A stretch of 50,160 nt of DNA, from the NCBI GenBank assembly GCA_023391285.1, contig JAEWBF010000047.1:1-50160 (forward strand). Reading direction: 5' to 3'. The notes under the pieces were generated by a model, which was not told the DNA's origin, did not search any database, and saw only the letters and a list, made by a program, of their open reading frames with translations. The first letter of the stretch is position 1. Each line of letters begins with the position of its first letter. This document shows positions 48,620 to 50,160 of this stretch, one piece after another. This DNA is from Verrucomicrobiota bacterium (lineage in GTDB: Bacteria; Verrucomicrobiota; Verrucomicrobiia; Opitutales; Opitutaceae). Made by a program: the position numbers and the translations under genes.

Positions 48620-49140
48620 GCGGCGGCAGCGCGAGCCAGGATCGCGCGAAAAGCATTCTCGTCGGGAGCCTCCAACAACGCCGCGTGCGTCCCCGGTTGC
48701 TTCAACACGCGCGAGATGTGGGCCACCAACCGGAGGTAGTCGTTGACCGCTGCGCGCGGCGCACCGATCAAGAAAATCAGGCGCACGTGCGGATGTTCGC
48801 CGTCGAACCCGACTCCCGGCGGCGCCATCCGCGCAACCGCGAGCACCAGGCTTGTCACCGCATCCGTGCGCGCATGCGGCAGCGCCACTGCAGGAGCGAT
48901 GCAAACGGAGGCCAGCATCACGCGTTCCAGCACGTCGCGCAGAAAACGTTCGCTGTCGCGCACGGCCGGATGAGACGCCAGGGCGCCATGCATCGTTCGC
49001 AAGGCGGTTTCCCGCGAGCTCACCGCCAGATCGAGCATAACCGCGTGAGGGTGAGCAATGAGTTCGGTCGGCGCTTGCACGTGCGCGCACACCGTAGCGG
49101 CCTCGCTTCGCGAAACAAGCTCGCGCGTAGTCTCCCGCAT
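48616..49140 (-). CDS. PTS IIA-like protein (fructose/nitrogen type)
   Basis: A 174-residue protein of the PTS EIIA type 2 family. The phospho-acceptor His is His89 in APAVALPHARTDAV. Further family blocks are ALASHPAVRDSERFLRDVLE, and VRLIFLIGAPRAAVNDYLRL. A GTG at 49188 would add 16 basic residues and is less likely. No PTS transporter genes are nearby. The gene overlaps the ClC gene by 4 bases, so a regulatory role towards ion transport, as for PtsN with potassium transport, is possible but unproven. Confidence 0.85.
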   Translation of the reverse strand: MRETTRELVSRSEAATVCAHVQAPTELIAHPHAVMLDLAVSSRETALRTMHGALASHPAVRDSERFLRDVLERVMLASVCIAPAVALPHARTDAVTSLVLAVARMAPPGVGFDGEHPHVRLIFLIGAPRAAVNDYLRLVAHISRVLKQPGTHAALLEAPDENAFRAILARAAAA

Positions 49141-49161
49141 GAACGCTGGTTTCACCGGCCG

Positions 49162-49177
49162 CTTGCGCCGGCGCAAG
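49162..49177. promoter_or_regulatory. Perfect 16-bp palindrome between divergent genes
   Basis: CTTGCGCCGGCGCAAG is a perfect palindrome in the 59-base gap between the PTS-IIA-like gene and the divergent polyprenyl synthase gene. It could be an operator controlling one or both genes, or a short hairpin. Confidence 0.5.
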
Positions 49178-49199
49178 TTTTCGCCCACCCAGATGCCCG

Positions 49200-50084
49200 A
49201 TGGATTTCGCTGCCGACCTCAGCCGGTTCGTTCGAAGCGTGGAGCATGGAATCGATTTGCATGTTCCGCCCGCTCACGCCCGCCCCACGCGCCTGCACAC
49301 CGCGATGCGCTACAGCCTCGAAGCCGGCGGGAAGCGCCTGCGCCCCGTGCTCGTGCTCGCGACCGCAGAACGATTCGGAGTCCAGGACGACCGCGCGCTG
49401 CCCGCCGCCGTCGCGATCGAGTGCATTCATACGTATTCGCTAATCCATGACGACCTGCCATGCATGGACAACGACGACCTCCGCCGGGGCCGCCCGACGG
49501 CGCACAAAGCCTTCGATGAAGCGACCGCCCTGCTGGCCGGCGATGCCTTGTTGACGCATGCGTTCGCGCTGATCGCCCACGCTCACGCCTCGCAACCCGC
49601 TCTGGCCGCTGCCCTCGTGCGCGAGCTCGGCGACGCCGCGGGCAGCCGACGGCTAATCGGCGGGCAGATGGAAGACCTGCTCGCGGAACACAAGGCCAAC
49701 GCCACCGCGGACGAGTTGGAATTCATCCACCTCAACAAAACCGCCGCGATGATCGAGGCCGCCTTCGTCATGGGGGGCCTCGTTAGCGATGCAAAAGCCG
49801 ACGACGTCGATCGGCTGCGCACCGCCGGACGCCATCTCGGGCTCGCGTTTCAAATCATCGACGACGTCCTCGATGCGACCGCCGACAGCGCCACGCTCGG
49901 CAAAACCGCCGGCAAAGACGCGAAGGCCAACAAGACGACGTGGGTTAAGCTGCACGGCATCGAAACCTCTCGCCACATGGCGCGCCATCACAGCGAAGCC
50001 GCCCGCGCCGCATTGGCCGGGTTGCCCGGCGACAGCGCATTTCTCGACACTCTCGTCGATTCCATGGCCACCCGCGCCAAATAA
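49200..50084 (+). CDS. ispA: Farnesyl/geranyl diphosphate synthase (polyprenyl synthetase)
   Basis: A 294-residue trans-prenyltransferase, the usual IspA length. The first Asp-rich motif is DDLPCMDNDD (Asp84-Asp85), followed by LRRGRPTAHKAF, and the second is FQIIDDVLDAT. The short C2/C4-containing first motif with two residues between the Asp pairs suits farnesyl or geranyl diphosphate synthases. It makes isoprenoid precursors for quinones, carotenoids or sterol-like lipids. It stands alone on the plus strand near the contig end. Confidence 0.93.
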   Translation: MDFAADLSRFVRSVEHGIDLHVPPAHARPTRLHTAMRYSLEAGGKRLRPVLVLATAERFGVQDDRALPAAVAIECIHTYSLIHDDLPCMDNDDLRRGRPTAHKAFDEATALLAGDALLTHAFALIAHAHASQPALAAALVRELGDAAGSRRLIGGQMEDLLAEHKANATADELEFIHLNKTAAMIEAAFVMGGLVSDAKADDVDRLRTAGRHLGLAFQIIDDVLDATADSATLGKTAGKDAKANKTTWVKLHGIETSRHMARHHSEAARAALAGLPGDSAFLDTLVDSMATRAK

Positions 50085-50119
50085 CGGTGGAGCGCGCCGT
50101 CCCGGTGGGCTTTCAGGTA

Positions 50120-50160
50120 GGGGGGGGGGGGCCCGCGCGCCCCCCCGCCGGGGCGGCCGG
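50120..50160. repeat. G/C homopolymer tract at the right edge
   Basis: A run of 12 G followed by C-rich and G-rich runs to the last base. It looks like low-quality or misassembled sequence at a contig end rather than a biological element. Bases 50085-50119 show nothing recognisable. Confidence 0.6.

Noticed and set aside
1..50160. CRISPR arrays, insertion sequences, prophage genes
   Set aside because: No short direct repeat arrays with spacers, no transposase or integrase signature and no phage structural genes were found on either strand.

Overview
The window is GC-rich and gene-dense. It looks like a chromosomal piece of a Verrucomicrobiota-type Gram-negative bacterium, plausibly near Opitutales. 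The reasons are a giant surface protein with an N-terminal LEPR-XLL motif, an outer membrane toolkit (TolC, porin, LolA), TTG/GTG starts with weak ribosome binding sites, and a full PstSCAB/PhoU/PhoB/PhoR set. The taxonomic placement is inference; no rRNA is present. The right edge ends in a G/C homopolymer tract that looks like a contig end.

Region 1 (1-21.5 kb, all minus strand): a 16.3 kb gene for a protein of about 5,423 residues, followed downstream by a TolC-like channel and two HlyD-type adaptors. The second adaptor carries a cytoplasmic GAF-like domain. The giant protein has an N-terminal LEPRMMLSA motif, two long arrays of different degenerate beta-rich repeats, a cluster of EF-hand-like calcium loops, and Ig/cadherin-like segments near the C-terminus. 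The four genes look like a surface or secreted giant protein with its own export parts. A LuxR-family regulator lies just upstream.

Region 2 (21.5-24.6 kb): a DUF5995-like protein, an Nramp-superfamily transporter lacking the DPGN and MPH metal motifs, a small secreted protein, and a tRNA-His(GUG) with a recognisable promoter.

Region 3 (24.7-35.6 kb): a compact plus-strand operon (methyltransferase, ACP, ketoacyl synthase, ketoacyl-synthase-like chain-length partner, LpxL-like and PlsC-like acyltransferases, family 2 glycosyltransferase, LolA-like protein, MMPL exporter, AMP-forming ligase). It faces a convergent FkbO/Hyg5-type chorismatase. This is the gene set of an aryl-polyene/xanthomonadin-type pigment cluster, but no ketoreductase, dehydratase or thioesterase gene is in the window. 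The chorismatase would supply hydroxybenzoate, the ligase would activate it, the ACP and synthase pair would extend it, and the acyl/glycosyl transferases with LolA and MMPL would anchor and move the product to the outer membrane.

Region 4 (35.7-50.1 kb): an ElyC/YdcF-like protein, a DUF47 PhoU-like protein with a Pit phosphate transporter, and convergent to them the minus-strand Pho operon porin-pstS-pstC-pstA-pstB-phoU-phoB-phoR. A triple 11-bp direct repeat resembling a Pho box precedes the porin, and an intrinsic terminator separates pstS from pstC. A ClC channel with CBS domains overlaps a PTS IIA-like gene, and a farnesyl-diphosphate synthase gene reads divergently from that pair.
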